Of a stretch of 64,000 nt of DNA, positions 38,206-51,699 are shown piece by piece. How positions within the stretch are numbered: the first letter of the stretch is position 1; each line of letters opens with the position of its first letter. Made by a program: the position numbers and the translations under genes. Source of the stretch: Lamellibrachia satsuma (lineage: Eukaryota; Annelida; Polychaeta; Sabellida; Siboglinidae); the NCBI GenBank assembly GCA_033239005.1, contig BSQZ01000004.1:14231507-14295506 (forward strand), read 5' to 3'. Under the pieces are notes generated by a model. The model was not told the origin of the DNA. It did no database searches and saw only the letters and a program-made list of their open reading frames with translations.

Positions 38206-38755
38206 GTCGGCCGAGTGTCGTTTGTTTGTATCCGCCTTCGCGTCACCTTCGCAACCGTGTAAACTATCCTAGAGTTCAACAAGTGTTGACACGCAAAGTA
38301 AAGTTACTTCCTTCTGGTTTTGCAAGCACACACATACGCGTGCACGCACATACACGCTAAGTTAGTTGCAGTTAAGTGCGTGCTAGCGATTAAAATTATA
38401 TTTTAAAGGCGTCCCGATGGACGTAATCGCGAAAACCGAGCGACGATGCCAGCAAGTTCGGCAGACTTCCGAACCGGGCGACGTCGAACCGACACATTTC
38501 GTCCGGTATACTGCGATAGGCCGGCACGAAGATTCCGTTACTGCCGTCGAAATGTGATTAGCGATCGTGCGAGATCCGCTCGCAATAATCCAATAGCGCC
38601 GCAGAACGCGTGCGTGGTCGGCATAGCGAGACCGTCCGGGGACCGGGTAGGTATGTTCACCAACAGGTCTCTCGAGCGGACGAACGAGCGAGCGAGCGAA
38701 CGCCGGGCCTGACTGTTCGCGTATGCTCGGCGGGGACCCTCTCAAACTACGACGT
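38206..38755 (-). promoter_or_regulatory. CpG-rich promoter-like region upstream of exon 38125-38205
   Basis: CpG is dense between about 38400 and 38740 (GCGAAAACCGAGCGACGATG, CGAACCGGGCGACGTCGAAC), whereas flanking DNA is AT-rich. Frames open on both strands here (for example 38383-38745 minus) are explained by the lack of AT-rich stop codons. It directly precedes a start codon with a good context, so a promoter is the simplest reading. Confidence 0.5.
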
Positions 38756-38799
38756 TAATTCACGCAATTGTGGTTTTTTGTGCGTGGATGTTTTCTTTG

Positions 38800-38857
38800 G
38801 TTAGTTGGTTTGTTTGTTTGTTGGCTGGCTGGCTGGCTGGCTGTTTGGTTGGTTGGT

Positions 38858-38893
<36 letters not shown>

Positions 38894-39245
38894 TGACTGG
38901 TTGGCTAGCTGGCCGGCTGGTTGGTTGGTTAGTGGCATAGCTATTTGGTTGGTTCGTGGCATAGTTATTTTGTTGGTTAGTTGTTTGGCTGGTTGGTTGA
39001 TAACATGGTCTTTTGTTTGTTTGGTTGGTAATATGGGTAGTTGGTTGGTTGATAGCATGGTTGTTTGTTTGGTAGGCTGTCTGGTTGGTTGATTTGTTAA
39101 TTTATTGATTGATTGGTTGGTTGGTTGGTTTGTTTGTTGCTTGGTTGGTTGGTTGATTGGTTGGTTGGTTGGCTGGTTGGGTCGGTGAGTGGATTGGTTG
39201 GTGGGTTGGTTAGTGGATTGGTTGGTTAGTTGGTTATTAGGATGA
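38800..39245 (+). repeat. GGTT/GGCT tetranucleotide-type low-complexity array
   Basis: Long runs of TTGG and CTGG words with scattered TGAT and TAGT variants. All three minus-strand frames become Asn/Gln/Pro/Thr-rich, which produces the 208-codon minus-strand frame at 38801-39427. That frame has no other sign of being coding. Confidence 0.9.
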
Positions 39246-41050
39246 TTCTTCGATTTGTTAGCTGGTGTTTGTTTTGGGTTTATTGATTTTTTTGGTAACC
39301 GAAAGACCACATTAAGAGCTGGAAGCCGATTGGGAATATGAGGGTGTTGGAAAGAAAGTGGTGAGGAGATGGGAGCGACGGGTAGGAAGGAAGAACAGAC
39401 GAATACCCGCCTGTGTTGGACGGACAAGGAGAATGCGAGGGATTGGCTTGTCGGAAGGAATATAATGGGAGACGCTCACGCAGATGCACGGACGGAATAC
39501 AAAGTACATTTGTCCTTATTTGTCTGTGTATACATTCTCGAGACAAACGAATTATCATCAAACAATCGCTGAGCAGTGCTTCGTTTGGCTAACATTATAC
39601 GATTATGTTGGCCCTTCTGAACAATTCCTCTGGGGCGGACATTTCGGTTTGAATTACCATAGTGAATAGTTTGTGTAAACTCCTGTCCCCGGGGCCTGTT
39701 CTGCGTCTAGAATAAGAACTAGCCATCGTCTCAATGCGAGAGTAGCGCTTTCATCACTGTGCTGACAGTCCGTTAATGTGTCTGACAACATTCTATTGTC
39801 TAATTATCTCCCGAGCAAACGTTGCCATTCAGATTGTAAGTGGATTATTGCTGTGTAAACCCTCCTGGATACGTTCACCTTTTGAGAATGTCATATTATA
39901 GCAGGACTTTGTCCTATTAATGGGCAGTGGTTTTTGTTAATGTTAATACTCCTAATATAATATAGTGTAGTAGCCATTTCAGACGTTTGTATGTATGCAA
40001 ATGATGGTCTAAAGAAGTGTAAAAAACATTCATTAACTAACCACTCGTGTGAAATTCTCAGAAACGAAACATTGCATTAACAAAATTCTAAGCCAGGTAC
40101 TTCTCAATTTCAATCCAGCACGGTGTCTGTTCTAGAAATATTAATGCACTCGAACCGCTTTGTGACTGTATTGTTGTCGTTTTGTGAGCCAATGTGCCTC
40201 TCGAAGTAGCGCCTGACATAATAATGATGATGATGATTGAACACCATGATCGTTGAACACTGTCGCAGTTGCATTTTGGTTGTTCCGTGCAGTGCAACTG
40301 TTCTGGTGACGGTTTTTCAGTGGTTCAATAAAAAAAAGATTACATGAATCTTAGCTTAATGCTGAAGCTGGTCCGACATTTTGACAGACACTATGCGACT
40401 AGATCATATATTTATGTTGTTTTCTAATGTATGCAGTTACAAAACAGACATTGCTGCAGACAAGGTGAACGCAATGCACACGGCGTCAGTAATGGCAGCA
40501 GTACGCAGAATAACGTTATAGCAAATATTATGCATTTTCTTTGGTCGTTTCCTGTTCACTAACATACTTATCCTTTTCGCAGTACACTCGGCGCATCAGT
40601 TCACTTGTTGCATGCATGGTTCAAACGTTTCAGCAACCTAATCTAATCTAATCTAACCTCATGTATGACTGGTGTGATTCGCGATGTTTTGTTTAACGTA
40701 TTCAGCCTGATGGAATCCTCTCGGCTTTCCTCAACCGTCGTCACAGGCGTGCCTTCACGTTGCAGGTAGGCCTCCTCGTGTATTTCAACGTCAAATCATC
40801 ACTCCCACGACTAACATTTGTTACTACAGTGGTTTCTGCAATCGCCTGTTTTTTTTTGGGGGGGAAGGTGTGATTGGTTCATTAGCCCCTTGCCCAACCC
40901 TTTCACACCCATCGGCCTTGGCCGAGTTGTTTTCAGTTCTCTGCCAGATTCTCAAGTTCCTCTCCAAGACGTCAACACCACGGCACCATATCTATTGATG
41001 GAAGGACCATTTGTAATCCCCGTTTTGGGAAGCAGCTAGATTGGAAAACA
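39246..41050. other. Non-coding DNA, nothing recognised
   Basis: No gene, array or known element was seen. A CTAATCTAATCTAACC run near 40640 resembles degenerate repeats of a five-base word but is too short to interpret. Confidence 0.35.
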
Positions 41051-41054
41051 GACG

Positions 41055-41560
41055 CAAGAACGCATAATGACGAAGACCAGTACATTGAGGAAGTATACTC
41101 GTTCAGATATCTTTGGTCCACTTTAAATGAAGATGCCTTCTTCCGAACAAGTAAAACTTCCCAATCTAGCTTAATTAAGCATTACAGTAGCCATCCTCCT
41201 GGTTGGGTGCGAGAGATGGACTTTGAGAGCAAAAACAGAGAGACGAACACTGTAATTTGAAATGAAATACTCCAGAAGACACCTCCACATGTCTTACACC
41301 GAACACAAAACTAATTAATATGCGAGAGAGCAAAAAGATCCCCTCACTGGAAAGCAAGAGCCCTTGTTGTCAACGGTGAAACGACGCAATCTCCTTGTTT
41401 GATCACGCCACTCGGCACAGCACCATCTCAAAAGCCACCATGGAGGACAAGCGAAGACGGGTCCGTTAGAAGAAAAACTGGGTAGCTAAGTTGAACCTAC
41501 TGCCCTGCAACGAACAACTAAAGACACACCAGGGTGGCGTTGAATCTATGTGGATCTCGG
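41055..41560 (+). mobile_element. LINE reverse transcriptase C-terminal relic
   Basis: Broken frames read IEEVYSFRYL (the FxYLGS-type motif after the RT core) near 41085, then near 41270 HLHMSYTEHKTN, and near 41395-41560 pieces of the terminal basic region (ending in a WRTSEDGSVRRKTG-like stretch). These match the order of motifs in LINEs of the RTE/BovB-like type. Frameshifts and stops are frequent. No endonuclease or catalytic RT is present. Confidence 0.6.
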
Positions 41561-41789
41561 TCAGTGGATGAAGTGAAGCGAAACAGAATTTGTCACCCGT
41601 TTGCAAAGTTAGTCTTTTTCTAAAGGCATTTCTCGTCGTCTAAGAGTTTATCTGTTGCTGAAAAGGTGGCAAAAGACGAAGTCGCAACCAACTTACTTTT
41701 GGGCAATAATGTACAATTCTAGGAATCCGAAAAAAACCCAGCCATGATGTATGGCTTATTATTATCATCAGACCATTCCTCTGCACTAT

Positions 41790-41948
<159 letters not shown>

Positions 41949-42605
41949 AAAGACCGTCCGTTTCGTGTTTTGTATTTCGACGATGCCGGTGCTGGACTTG
42001 GGTCAAGCAGCCATACTGCGACGGGTATGTGGTGGGGCTATCAATCTCCCATGTCTTGGGAGTCAACCTCCCGTCTCCCATCATGTTTGAGGGCCCACCT
42101 CTCATCAATGCCACCTCCCGACTGTCACTTATTTTATTCTCTCGATTTGTAGCATTAATCTTCCCCCTCCCATGTTTTACCTGTCGACTATCTGTGATAG
42201 TCCAGCAATTGTTATTATAATTTAGAACACGCAGTGCAGCCAAGGACGCCATATCATATGCAGGTCAGACACAGATAAACTGAAGGAATACAAATAAATG
42301 CCAGATTCCATAGCTATAACGGCTTTATCCCTGCAAGACTACTAAAACAACGTCGTATGGCAACACAGCTGGTGAAGATTTGTTTTAAAAACAGATTTGT
42401 ATTTAAGATATTAAAAGAATTATTTTTCTCCAAACTTAAGAAAGATAGTACGCTTAGTACTAGAAGACACGAAATAATGCTAGTAAAATAAATATATGTT
42501 GGATATAAGAAAGTACTTAATAAACTATTGGAAACAGTAGTTTATTGACTGTGAAAATGGTAGATCCAGCCGTGTGATTATGCTGAAAACAAAACTGACA
42601 TGGCG
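41949..42605. other. Non-coding DNA between arrays
   Basis: Some CpG and GC-rich sequence at 41960-42120 (plus strand contains GACGATGCCGGTGCTGGACT), then AT-rich. No motif was recognised. The earlier part could be a decayed repeat, as a related GATGCCGGTGCTGGATGA word occurs at 12372. Confidence 0.3.
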
Positions 42606-42619
42606 GACCACTGCGCTAT

Positions 42620-42985
42620 TGTCTGTACTCGTTTACTATTGTTTTATACTTGTTTACTATTGTTTTATACTTGTTTACTATTGTTTTATAATTGTTTACT
42701 ATTGTTTTATACTTGTTTACTATTGTGTTTACTTGTTTACTATTGTGTTTACTTGTTTACTATTATGTTTACTTGTTTACTATTGTTTTATACTCGTTTA
42801 CTATTGTTTTATACTTGTTTACTATTGTTTTATACTTGTTTACTATTGTGTTTACTTGTTTACTATTGTTTTATACTTGTTTACTATTGTTTTATACTCG
42901 TTTACTATTGTTTTATACTTGTTTACTATTGTTTTATACTTGTTTACTATTGTGTTTACTTGTTTACTATTGTGTTTACTTGCCG
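42620..42985 (+). repeat. 18/21-bp minisatellite (TTGTTTACTATTG)
   Basis: Two interchangeable units are mixed: TTGTTTACTATTGTTTTATAC (21 bp) and TTGTTTACTATTGTGTTTAC-type units (18 bp). About 19 units are present. Both lengths are multiples of three, so all plus-strand frames stay open over the array and yield Leu/Tyr/Val repeats. I do not regard these as proteins. Confidence 0.92.
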
Positions 42986-42999
42986 GTGCAAGTAGCGCA

Positions 43000-43660
43000 C
43001 AGTTTGCGAGCACGTGCAAAAGCGTGTGGCCTGTGCAGTGGCTTACACACGATCTAACACTAGCAAGTATTTTCTAAAAGCTCGAACCTATTGAGTCATT
43101 TCCTAAAGACCCAGACTCTTACAGTAGTACAAACAAAGACGTGACAACTTACCTGGAATTTGACCTGGGAATACAATTGTAGCAGTGAAACTAAAAAAAA
43201 TGAAACCTGAAATCTATTCTTGTTGGCATATACTGTAATTATCTGACTGATGTGAAGGGTAGCTTTCGACAACATGAGAAACCATGTTACTACGAGTAAC
43301 GCGCTATCTTTCTGCACGCAATACGTGTTTTGGGACAATCACTGCCAGCATGCCTATACGCCTTTTCAAATTTGACACATAACACCCCTGCAAGAGTTAA
43401 GACGTCGAATCGATCAAAAGTTATGTTCGAATACATTTACTTCTCAATAAAAACAAAATCATGATATACGACATATGGGCGAAATTCTGGATTTACATGC
43501 CACTGAACTCAGAAACTACCAGGGCAATGTCCTCTCTGTGTTTCTCTACAGCTCAGATTGCTGGCGCACGACACATCAACATATCGTCAGATTTGCCCGT
43601 TTCTATAACACCTGCTTAAAGAAGATACTGCAAGTGTAGTTGCCTGAGATCATCTCCAAC
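43000..43660. other. Non-coding DNA, nothing recognised
   Basis: No array, motif or RNA gene was recognised. An 80-codon minus-strand frame at 43096-43338 lacks features. Confidence 0.35.
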
Positions 43661-43664
43661 GCCA

Positions 43665-44060
43665 AACTCCCTACTTCACGAAATAACAAAACATGAGAAC
43701 ATTTGTATCATCATAAAAAGGAAAAGATGGAAATGGCTCTGAAATGTCTTTAGAATGACCAATTACCTATCAACAAAAACAGTCCTGAACGAGAAAGGAG
43801 CAGACAGAAACAACATGTAGACACACCATGGAAAAGAATCGAAGGCTGTTGGGCTGACCTGGGGCACAGCGTCAAGGAGAGCCCAAGATAAAGGGGACTA
43901 AAGGCTGCTGGGCAGATTTGGGGTACAGCGGCAAGGAGGGCCCAAGACAGAGGGAACTAAAGGCTGCTGGGCTAACCTGGGGCACAGCGGCAAGGAGCGC
44001 CCAAGACAGAGGGAACCGGTGAGATCTTGTGCTAACATCATGTGCTGTACTGAGCTAGCA
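43665..44060 (+). mobile_element. LINE 3' coding end with an internal 59-bp triplication
   Basis: Decayed frames from 43700 read KRKRWKWL, then RADRNN and a tryptophan-glycine segment (GLTWGTAA, AQDRGN). This resembles the RKWRWIGH...GRP...LTWxEAExxAQDRxxW end of many LINEs. The last part is repeated three times with a 59-bp period (AAGGCTG at 43842, 43901 and 43960). Because 59 is not a multiple of three, each unit is in a different frame, so the triplication happened after loss of function. Confidence 0.6.
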
Positions 44061-45000
44061 AACAATCGAGCAAGTAAGTAAAAGCGAGTATTGGAATTTT
44101 GTTTTTTATTCTGTGAAACAATCGCCGATAACATATGACGGACTGGTGCTCACGAAGATCTGATAACCAAGGTGGAATTGAATTAGGATCAAAATATCAC
44201 GTATATATTGTACGAAGCTGCATTCTTTGTATTTCAACACCGTGATATTGTTTACAACTAATGTCTAGACTGTAACATCGACATTATAGCGAACAGTGAT
44301 CCCCGGATGTCCGGTCTGAAAGTCTGGGATTACGGCCGGGTTGACCGAGACGACCCACCGACGAGGAACGGCGGTGCAATGAACGCACGAGGGACACAAC
44401 TAACTGTCGATGTACAAACTTGACAACAATAACACGCAGCACGTTATCTTTATGTTTATTTTTGTTGTATATTTAATGACAAAAAAGAATATGGTGCTTA
44501 TGACTAACCTAGGAATCACGGGCAATTAGCTCCATACGTTTAGTCACGGACATTAAGCCCAGGGCCATTGGCCCCGGACATTTAGACAATAACAATTTTC
44601 ACCATGAACAGTTCAGCTCCTTGCGCTTATGCCCAGACAAAGTCCAGACCACGCCGCCGTGGCCTCTGTATTCAATACAGATGCGTAGCACATTTCAGCA
44701 TCAGAAACGTCCCATTTCAATGGATCAGAAACTTCACAACTTAGAACAACTAATATATTATATAATCTCAACTAACATAACATCATTCTAGTAGAACGTT
44801 TCTGAAATTGTGTAAATCATACTAATTAACCCGGTTGACCAATAACACAGCGAGCAGTGTCTCCGCTGGAAGGCCTACCTCAAACATATTCACTAGATGG
44901 CGAAACTAACATTTCATTGATTACAAGCACGCCGTGTGGCGCCACTACCATAGCAGCCAACGACCAGGAGTTTTCACTGCATGCATATATATATGCAACT
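44061..45000. other. Non-coding DNA, nothing recognised
   Basis: No supported element. A short GTTGACCGAGACGACCCACC CpG-rich patch near 44340 stands out only by composition. Confidence 0.35.
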
Positions 45001-45104
45001 TCACCTACATCCATGGGCGTCCGCGGGGGGGGGGGGCAAGGGGGAACTTGCCGGATCTGAATTTTTTTCGGACGTATATTCGTGAGCTCAAAGTATATGT
45101 TAAC

Positions 45105-46654
<1,550 letters not shown>

Positions 46655-46659
46655 GTTTT
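46655..46659. other. Target-site duplication (GTTTT), left copy
   Basis: GTTTT directly precedes the 5' LTR, and the same five bases follow the 3' LTR at 50083-50087. A 5-bp duplication is typical of Ty3/gypsy insertion. Confidence 0.8.
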
Positions 46660-46821
46660 TGTGAAATATGCATGTCTATGTCGTGGACTACATGTGCAGT
46701 GATAAATGTTCAGTTGCGAACTACGTGAGTAGTAATACATGCGTTTGCAAATAAATATCAGTTATGTGCCACCCCTAATAACCACGTGTATGTTATATGT
46801 AGTGTATGTGAATATACAACA
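46660..46821 (+). repeat. 5' LTR of the Ty3/gypsy element
   Basis: Starts TGTGAAATATGCATG and ends AATATACAACA. The internal GCAAATAAATATCAG includes an AATAAA poly(A) signal near 46749, expected inside an LTR. GGCTACGAGACGG, a few bases after the LTR, is a possible tRNA primer-binding site. I could not name the tRNA. Confidence 0.88.
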
Positions 46822-46985
46822 GATAATTGGCTACGAGACGGATGAGGTGGTACTAACTCATCGATGTGTGGAAACTAGATGTTTCCCAGATGTACCGTGA
46901 GTGAAACAGTTAATGAAACTTGACGTTGAGCTGTGAATGAAACAGCCGAAGAAGACGCGTAAGCATCGCAGAATTCACTGGGCTA

Positions 46986-47880
46986 ATGGCGCCTAAACTC
47001 TGCCTGGCTGGGTCGAACGCGAAGGAAAGTTGGCAAACTTTCAAGCAGCAATTTAATATGTACATGGCTACAGGAGCTACAGCTAAGAGTGAAGCTGAGA
47101 AGATTGCGTTGGTGATTAGGCTTGGTGGTGCAGAGTTACTGACGATATTCAATTCGTTCTATTATGACATCTAAGGCGAACACGTACCGGCGTAGTTTTC
47201 GAGCGCTTTGACAACTACTTCGCCCCGAGAACGAACGAATTGATTGACCGGTACAAATGTAACAATGACACTCTGCGAGAAAAACTATTTCGCGAGTCAA
47301 ATTGCCACTGCCCATGAGGCAGCGCGTCAGAACATGAACCTGTTCGGAGGACAGCAGCAGACGCACGATTCGGCGACTGTAAACAAGGTGATGAAGGTCA
47401 AGGCCGACAAAAGGGTTTCGCCGCAGCAGGGCAGCACGGAAGTTCGACGAATTGTCCCGGGCCAGGCCAAGTGCAAGTTCTGTGGCCGAGAACACGCCTT
47501 TGATCGGAAACAATGTCCAGCCTTTGGCAAGAAATGCCACACTTGTGGACGAGAGAACCACTTTGCCGAAATGTGTCGAATGCAAGGCAAACGTGAGAGA
47601 CACAAAAACACTGAGCCGGCTGAGCGTGAGCGACAACAACCGGTGTATACGGTGACAGTTGAACTTGATGACTTTTCAAATGGAGCTGAGTACGATGTAC
47701 TTGATGTTCATTGTCAAACCAATTGTGTGTTGAATGTAGACAAATCTGCTATCATTGTGCGTCCTACTGTAAATAGCGTTGTATTGCCAATGGAGCTTGA
47801 CACAGGGTCTGCTATTTCGATGATCCCTGTTGTATCAGTCAAAGTTGCAAAAAATTGCAAACTGTCAACTTCAGCCTAGT
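46986..47880 (+). pseudogene. Ty3/gypsy gag and protease start, frameshifted
   Basis: 46986-47174 encodes the N-terminal part of gag, starting MAPKLCLAG with a SWQTFKQQFNMYMAT block typical of retrotransposon capsid. A stop at 47172-47174 and frame changes follow, and short pieces continue in other frames. From 47244 the frame is open to the stop at 47877-47879. It carries two zinc knuckles at 47472-47576 (CxxCxxxHx6C and CxxCx4Hx4C), the nucleocapsid signature that binds the element's RNA. Near 47790 comes the aspartic protease motif ELDTGSAISMI. The frame stops soon after this motif, so protease is incomplete. Confidence 0.82.
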
Positions 47881-48109
47881 AACAAGGTGTTACACAGTTT
47901 TACATGTGAACAAGTGCCATGTAAAGGAATGTTTAGGGTGAATGTGCAGTATAACTCCATGATGTAGACTTGGTGCTGTATTATTGTCCCCGACAGTAGA
48001 CACGTACTGTTTGGCAGAGACTGGTTAGAAGATATGAAACTTGACTGGACCGAGATCAAGTTTAGATCAGGGTCATGGTTCGTGTGTCGATCACATGACT
48101 GTCAGTTGG

Positions 48110-49766
48110 ATGGCCTAATCAGTAAGCATCAGGATTTGTTTGATGAACAACTTGGATTGCTTAAACGGATTTAGGCACATGTTGAACTAGTAGAGGGAGC
48201 AAAACCAGTGTACACTAAACCGTATCGAGTCCCATATGCTCTACGCCTGAAAGTCGAGCTGGAGTTAGGCAAACTTGAGAAAGCTGGGGTCATTACACCA
48301 GTTACAAGCAGTGACTGGGCAACGGGTGTTGTAGTAGTGCCAAAGAAGAATGGTACGATTAGACTATGTGGCAATTACAAAACAACTGTTAACCCTCAGT
48401 TGAAAACAGTGTCCCCGCCGAATATCAACATTGCTGATATTCTGGCTGACTTGGCTGGTGGAGTTAAATTCTCCAAACTTGACCTAGCGAATGCGTACAA
48501 TCAAATGGAGGTTTCCGAGGAATCTAGGGAATACCTCACCATAGCAAAACGGTCTATTCCGATAGAACAGGCTAGTCTTTGGCATAACCACGGCACCTGC
48601 TATCTGGCAGAATGCTATAGAGAAAGTGTTACAGGGTTTGCCATGTGTCAAGGTATATCTCGATGATATCCTCGTGTCAGGGAGAACAGAGTTAGAGCAT
48701 TTGAGCAATTTGGGTAGGGTGTATGAAAGACTGACATAATTCGGTTTAAAGCTGAATCGAGATAAATGCGAATTCTCCAGAGATTCCCTGGAGTATCTGG
48801 GTCACGTGATTGATGCCCAAGGTATTCACAAATTGGCGGACAAGATAGCCGTCATACTAGATGCACCTAGACCCACTGATGTGAGTTCATTGAGGTCGTT
48901 CATCAGCATGGCAAACTATTATCGAAAGTTTGTGCCAGACTTTGTTTCCACACTCATTCCTCTCACTACCTTGCTTGAGAAGGATAGGAAGTTTGAGTGG
49001 ACAGACATCATGGATGAGGCGTTCCTAGCAGTGAAACGTGCTCTAAGCAAGTCCGGGTTTCTGATGCATTTTGACAGCAGTCTCCCCATGACAGTTGCAA
49101 GTGATGCATTGCCAGTTGGTTTACGAGCGGTGCTTTCTCACATTATGCCTGATGGAGAGGAGCGACCAATTCAGTTTGCGTCTCGCTCATTGACGAGAGC
49201 AGAGCAGAAGTATTCACAGATCGAGAGAGAAGGACTAGGAATCATTTTTGGCGTGAAGCGATTCTATCCATTTCTGTTTGGCAGGAAGTTTACTCTTGTC
49301 ACCGATAACCGACGGGAAAACAAACGGTTAGAGAAACAGATGGAGCGTGGTTCTTAAAATCTGAGATCATTCAGGGAAGGTATGGGTTCGATATTACCAT
49401 GGGAAAGATAAGTGGGTCCCAGAAACTATAAACAAGAAGTGTGGTCCGTTGACGTATCAAGTCACTGTTTCTAAGGGATTGTGGAAACGCCACATTGACC
49501 AAATGAGTTCAATGGTAAACTCAAGTAACATGCCTCTGACATAGTTAGAATTGACCGCAGCGACCGATGGTCATGACTATTTGGTTGACGCTATGCCATC
49601 ACTGAATCAGACAAACGACAGTGCCAGTGGGCTTACATATGAAGCCCCTCAACAGCAATCGGTTCAGGATAAGTCTAGGCCTACTGCAGAATTGGTAACT
49701 CCTACCCAAGTGGAGGAGGAAACACATCTGCGACTGTCTTCTCGTGTAAGGCACCATATAGGCTAG
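48110..49766 (+). pseudogene. Ty3/gypsy pol: reverse transcriptase, truncated RNase H, integrase C-terminus
   Basis: 48208-48540 is the N-terminal RT (KLEKAGVITPV, then VVVVPKKNGTIRLCG, then FSKLDLANAYNQM). A frameshift near 48550 moves the rest to another frame, where the catalytic YLDD lies at 48656-48667. A stop is visible near 48740. 48806-49312 continues with RT thumb/connection (HKLADKIAVIL, SLRSFISMANYYRKFVPDF) and RNase H (VASDALPVGL, SLTRAEQKYSQIEREGLGI). It breaks off at LVTDNR. Only about 100 bp later the integrase C-terminal segment starts (KWVPETINKKCGPLTY, then GLWKRHIDQM) and ends at a stop at 49764-49766. The zinc-binding and DDE core of integrase are deleted. Confidence 0.85.
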
Positions 49767-49909
49767 ATCTGTAGTGTAACAGAGATTAGTGAGCTTCTCT
49801 GTAGTGTAACATATATAAGTGAGCTAGTGGACTCTAGTTACATTAGTTTAGTTAGCAGGCATACAGAAGAAGTTATATTGTTGTTAGTAGACTTCTTCAT
49901 AATTATTCC

Positions 49910-49919
49910 GGGAGGGAAA
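49910..49919 (+). other. Polypurine tract of the Ty3/gypsy element
   Basis: GGGAGGGAAA immediately precedes the TG of the 3' LTR, the expected position of the plus-strand primer. Confidence 0.8.
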
Positions 49920-50082
49920 TGTTAAATATGCATGTCTATGTTGTGGACTACATGTGTAGTGATACATGTTCAGTGGCGAACTACGTGAGTAGTAACACGT
50001 GCGTTTGCAAATAAAGATCAGTTATGTGCCACCCCTAAGAACCATGTGTATGTTATATGTAGTGTCTGTGAATATACAACAG
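49920..50082 (+). repeat. 3' LTR of the Ty3/gypsy element
   Basis: Starts TGTTAAATATGCATG and ends AATATACAACA, matching the 5' LTR at all but about a dozen positions. It is followed by the GTTTT duplication at 50083-50087. Confidence 0.88.
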
Positions 50083-50087
50083 TTTTT

Positions 50088-51640
50088 ATAATAGCATATA
50101 TTTCTTTCAGTCTTCCATTAAGTACTGCTTCCTCTGCCTCCATGGCAAGGTGGTCAACCCACTTCCTCTTGTCTTGCTTCATGCTCTTCTTCACTTCTTT
50201 GTCTTTACATCTATATTTATCCACGTAGGCCTACTTCTATTTAATCCTGTCTGACTTTGTCTGCTCGATGTTGTTCTTCAGTCATCTTCTTTCTTCTACT
50301 AGCTCTCACGACTCTTTGCTTATCAATGGTTTTTGCCCTTTCTTTTTGTACCCCAGTACTTCTTCAGCTGTTTCTTTGTATGCAGCCTCAAAATCCTGCC
50401 ATTGTTTCTCAACTACTTCTTCGTCTGTTTCATCATAGTTTTGTAATATATCATATTTGTTACGCAACTTCAGTGAGAATTGTGCTTTAATAACTGGTTA
50501 CTGTAACTTAATTATATCAACTTTCTTTCTGATCGCCTTGTGCTTTTGTTTTCTCTTTAGTTTCAGCTTGATTTTTGATCGCACTAATTGGTGGTCACTC
50601 GCAATGTCGGCTCCACTCATGGCCCTAGTGTCCATTACTGATGTCCGGTGTTGCCTGCTCATTAACACACGGTCTATTTGGTTCTTTGTCCTTCCTCTTG
50701 GAGAAGTCTGTTTATGAATCAGTTTATGTGGGAAAATGGTACTTGTTACCACAAGGTTATTGAGTCCACAGAAGTCAACAAGTCTTTCTCCGTTGTAATT
50801 TCTTTCACCTACTCCATGACTTCCTATTATGTTTTCATATCCTTTGTTGTCTTCTCCAACTTGGGAATTTAAATCCCCCATTACCAGGAGTATGTCATGC
50901 TTATGAAAACTGTCCACAACTATATGTAGCTGTTCGTAGAAATTGTCTTTATCTTCGATGTTGGTTTCATTTGTTGGTGCATAGACTTGTATGATCGATA
51001 GCTTCACATATTTGAAGAAGAATCTTGCATAAATAATTCTATCGCTGATAGGTTTCCATTCCAGCGTTGCTTGTTCCGCTTTTTTCATCATTATTGCCTC
51101 CGTGTCTGTGTATGTTGTCTTCTTTCCCTGAAAAAATACACTCTCTCCATTATTCAACTTGACTTTTCTTTGGCTCATCCATCTGCATTCACTAATGCCC
51201 ATGACATATATATTATTTTTTTATCCATTTCTCTAGCAAGCTGGGCTGATTTCCATATAGAGTACAACGTTCTCACATTCCAGCATCTTATATTTACATT
51301 AACGTTTGGCTTGGTTAACGACTTTGTCAGCCTCCGAACTTCCGTTTGGCTTTGACCCGGAAGCGTCATACCGTCCAAATGAATGATGCCACCATCCTCT
51401 GGTATCTAGGCCGTCGCCTTCCTGTAGTCATTTTCAACACACGCTGGCTTTTGAGCTTCACTTCTAGTTTCCGTAACATCGTTTAGGCTGGGAGGTTTGT
51501 TGGCCCTCCGCAGAAGGTTTATTTTCAGGGTTTTCCTTCCCTTAGCCATAACCTCGTTAGCCCAGCACAATGTACTGGTTACCAGGGTGCACTACGGGGA
51601 GGTGAGGTTCACTTGAGTGTCTTTACGGTTGAGCGCATGA
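50088..51640 (-). mobile_element. LINE 5' half with APE-type endonuclease
   Basis: On the minus strand, a possible start near 51551 (MAKGRKTLK) is followed by broken frames to 51175 (IRCWNVRTLYS, the usual entry of the nuclease). Next comes a 234-codon open frame at 51202-50498 covering most of the endonuclease. It includes IIQVYAPTNE, the catalytic GDLNSQVG block and a SDHQLV-type end motif, which are active-site motifs of APE-like LINE nucleases that nick target DNA. Decayed linker sequence runs to 50088, where the Ty3 insertion cuts it. The remainder is at 45526-46654. The gene structure resembles RTE-group LINEs. Confidence 0.82.
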
Positions 51641-51699
51641 ACACCCCTTACACTCCGACGTTTTTCACGTTTTTGTATTATGTTTATTTGTATAAGTAC

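Larger units (their letters stand above)
46660..50082 (+). mobile_element. Ty3/gypsy LTR retrotransposon, defective, inserted in a LINE
   Basis: 3423 bp flanked by GTTTT target duplications. Layout: 162-bp LTR, gag, protease, reverse transcriptase, partial RNase H, integrase C-terminus, polypurine tract, 163-bp LTR. LTRs begin TG and end CA and differ by 11 substitutions and one 1-bp indel by my alignment, about 7%, so the insertion is old but younger than the LINE it splits. Complete elements of this group are usually near 5 kb. Here the end of RNase H and the integrase core are gone, and gag and pol carry stops and frameshifts. It could move only with proteins supplied by another copy. Confidence 0.9.

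Noticed and set aside
38383..38745. 120-codon minus-strand and 88-codon plus-strand frames
   Set aside because: Both fall in a CpG-rich block with few stop codons and have no recognised motif. A promoter/5' UTR region fits better.
38801..39427. 208-codon Asn/Gln/Thr-rich minus-strand frame
   Set aside because: It is the translation of a GGTT/GGCT low-complexity array.
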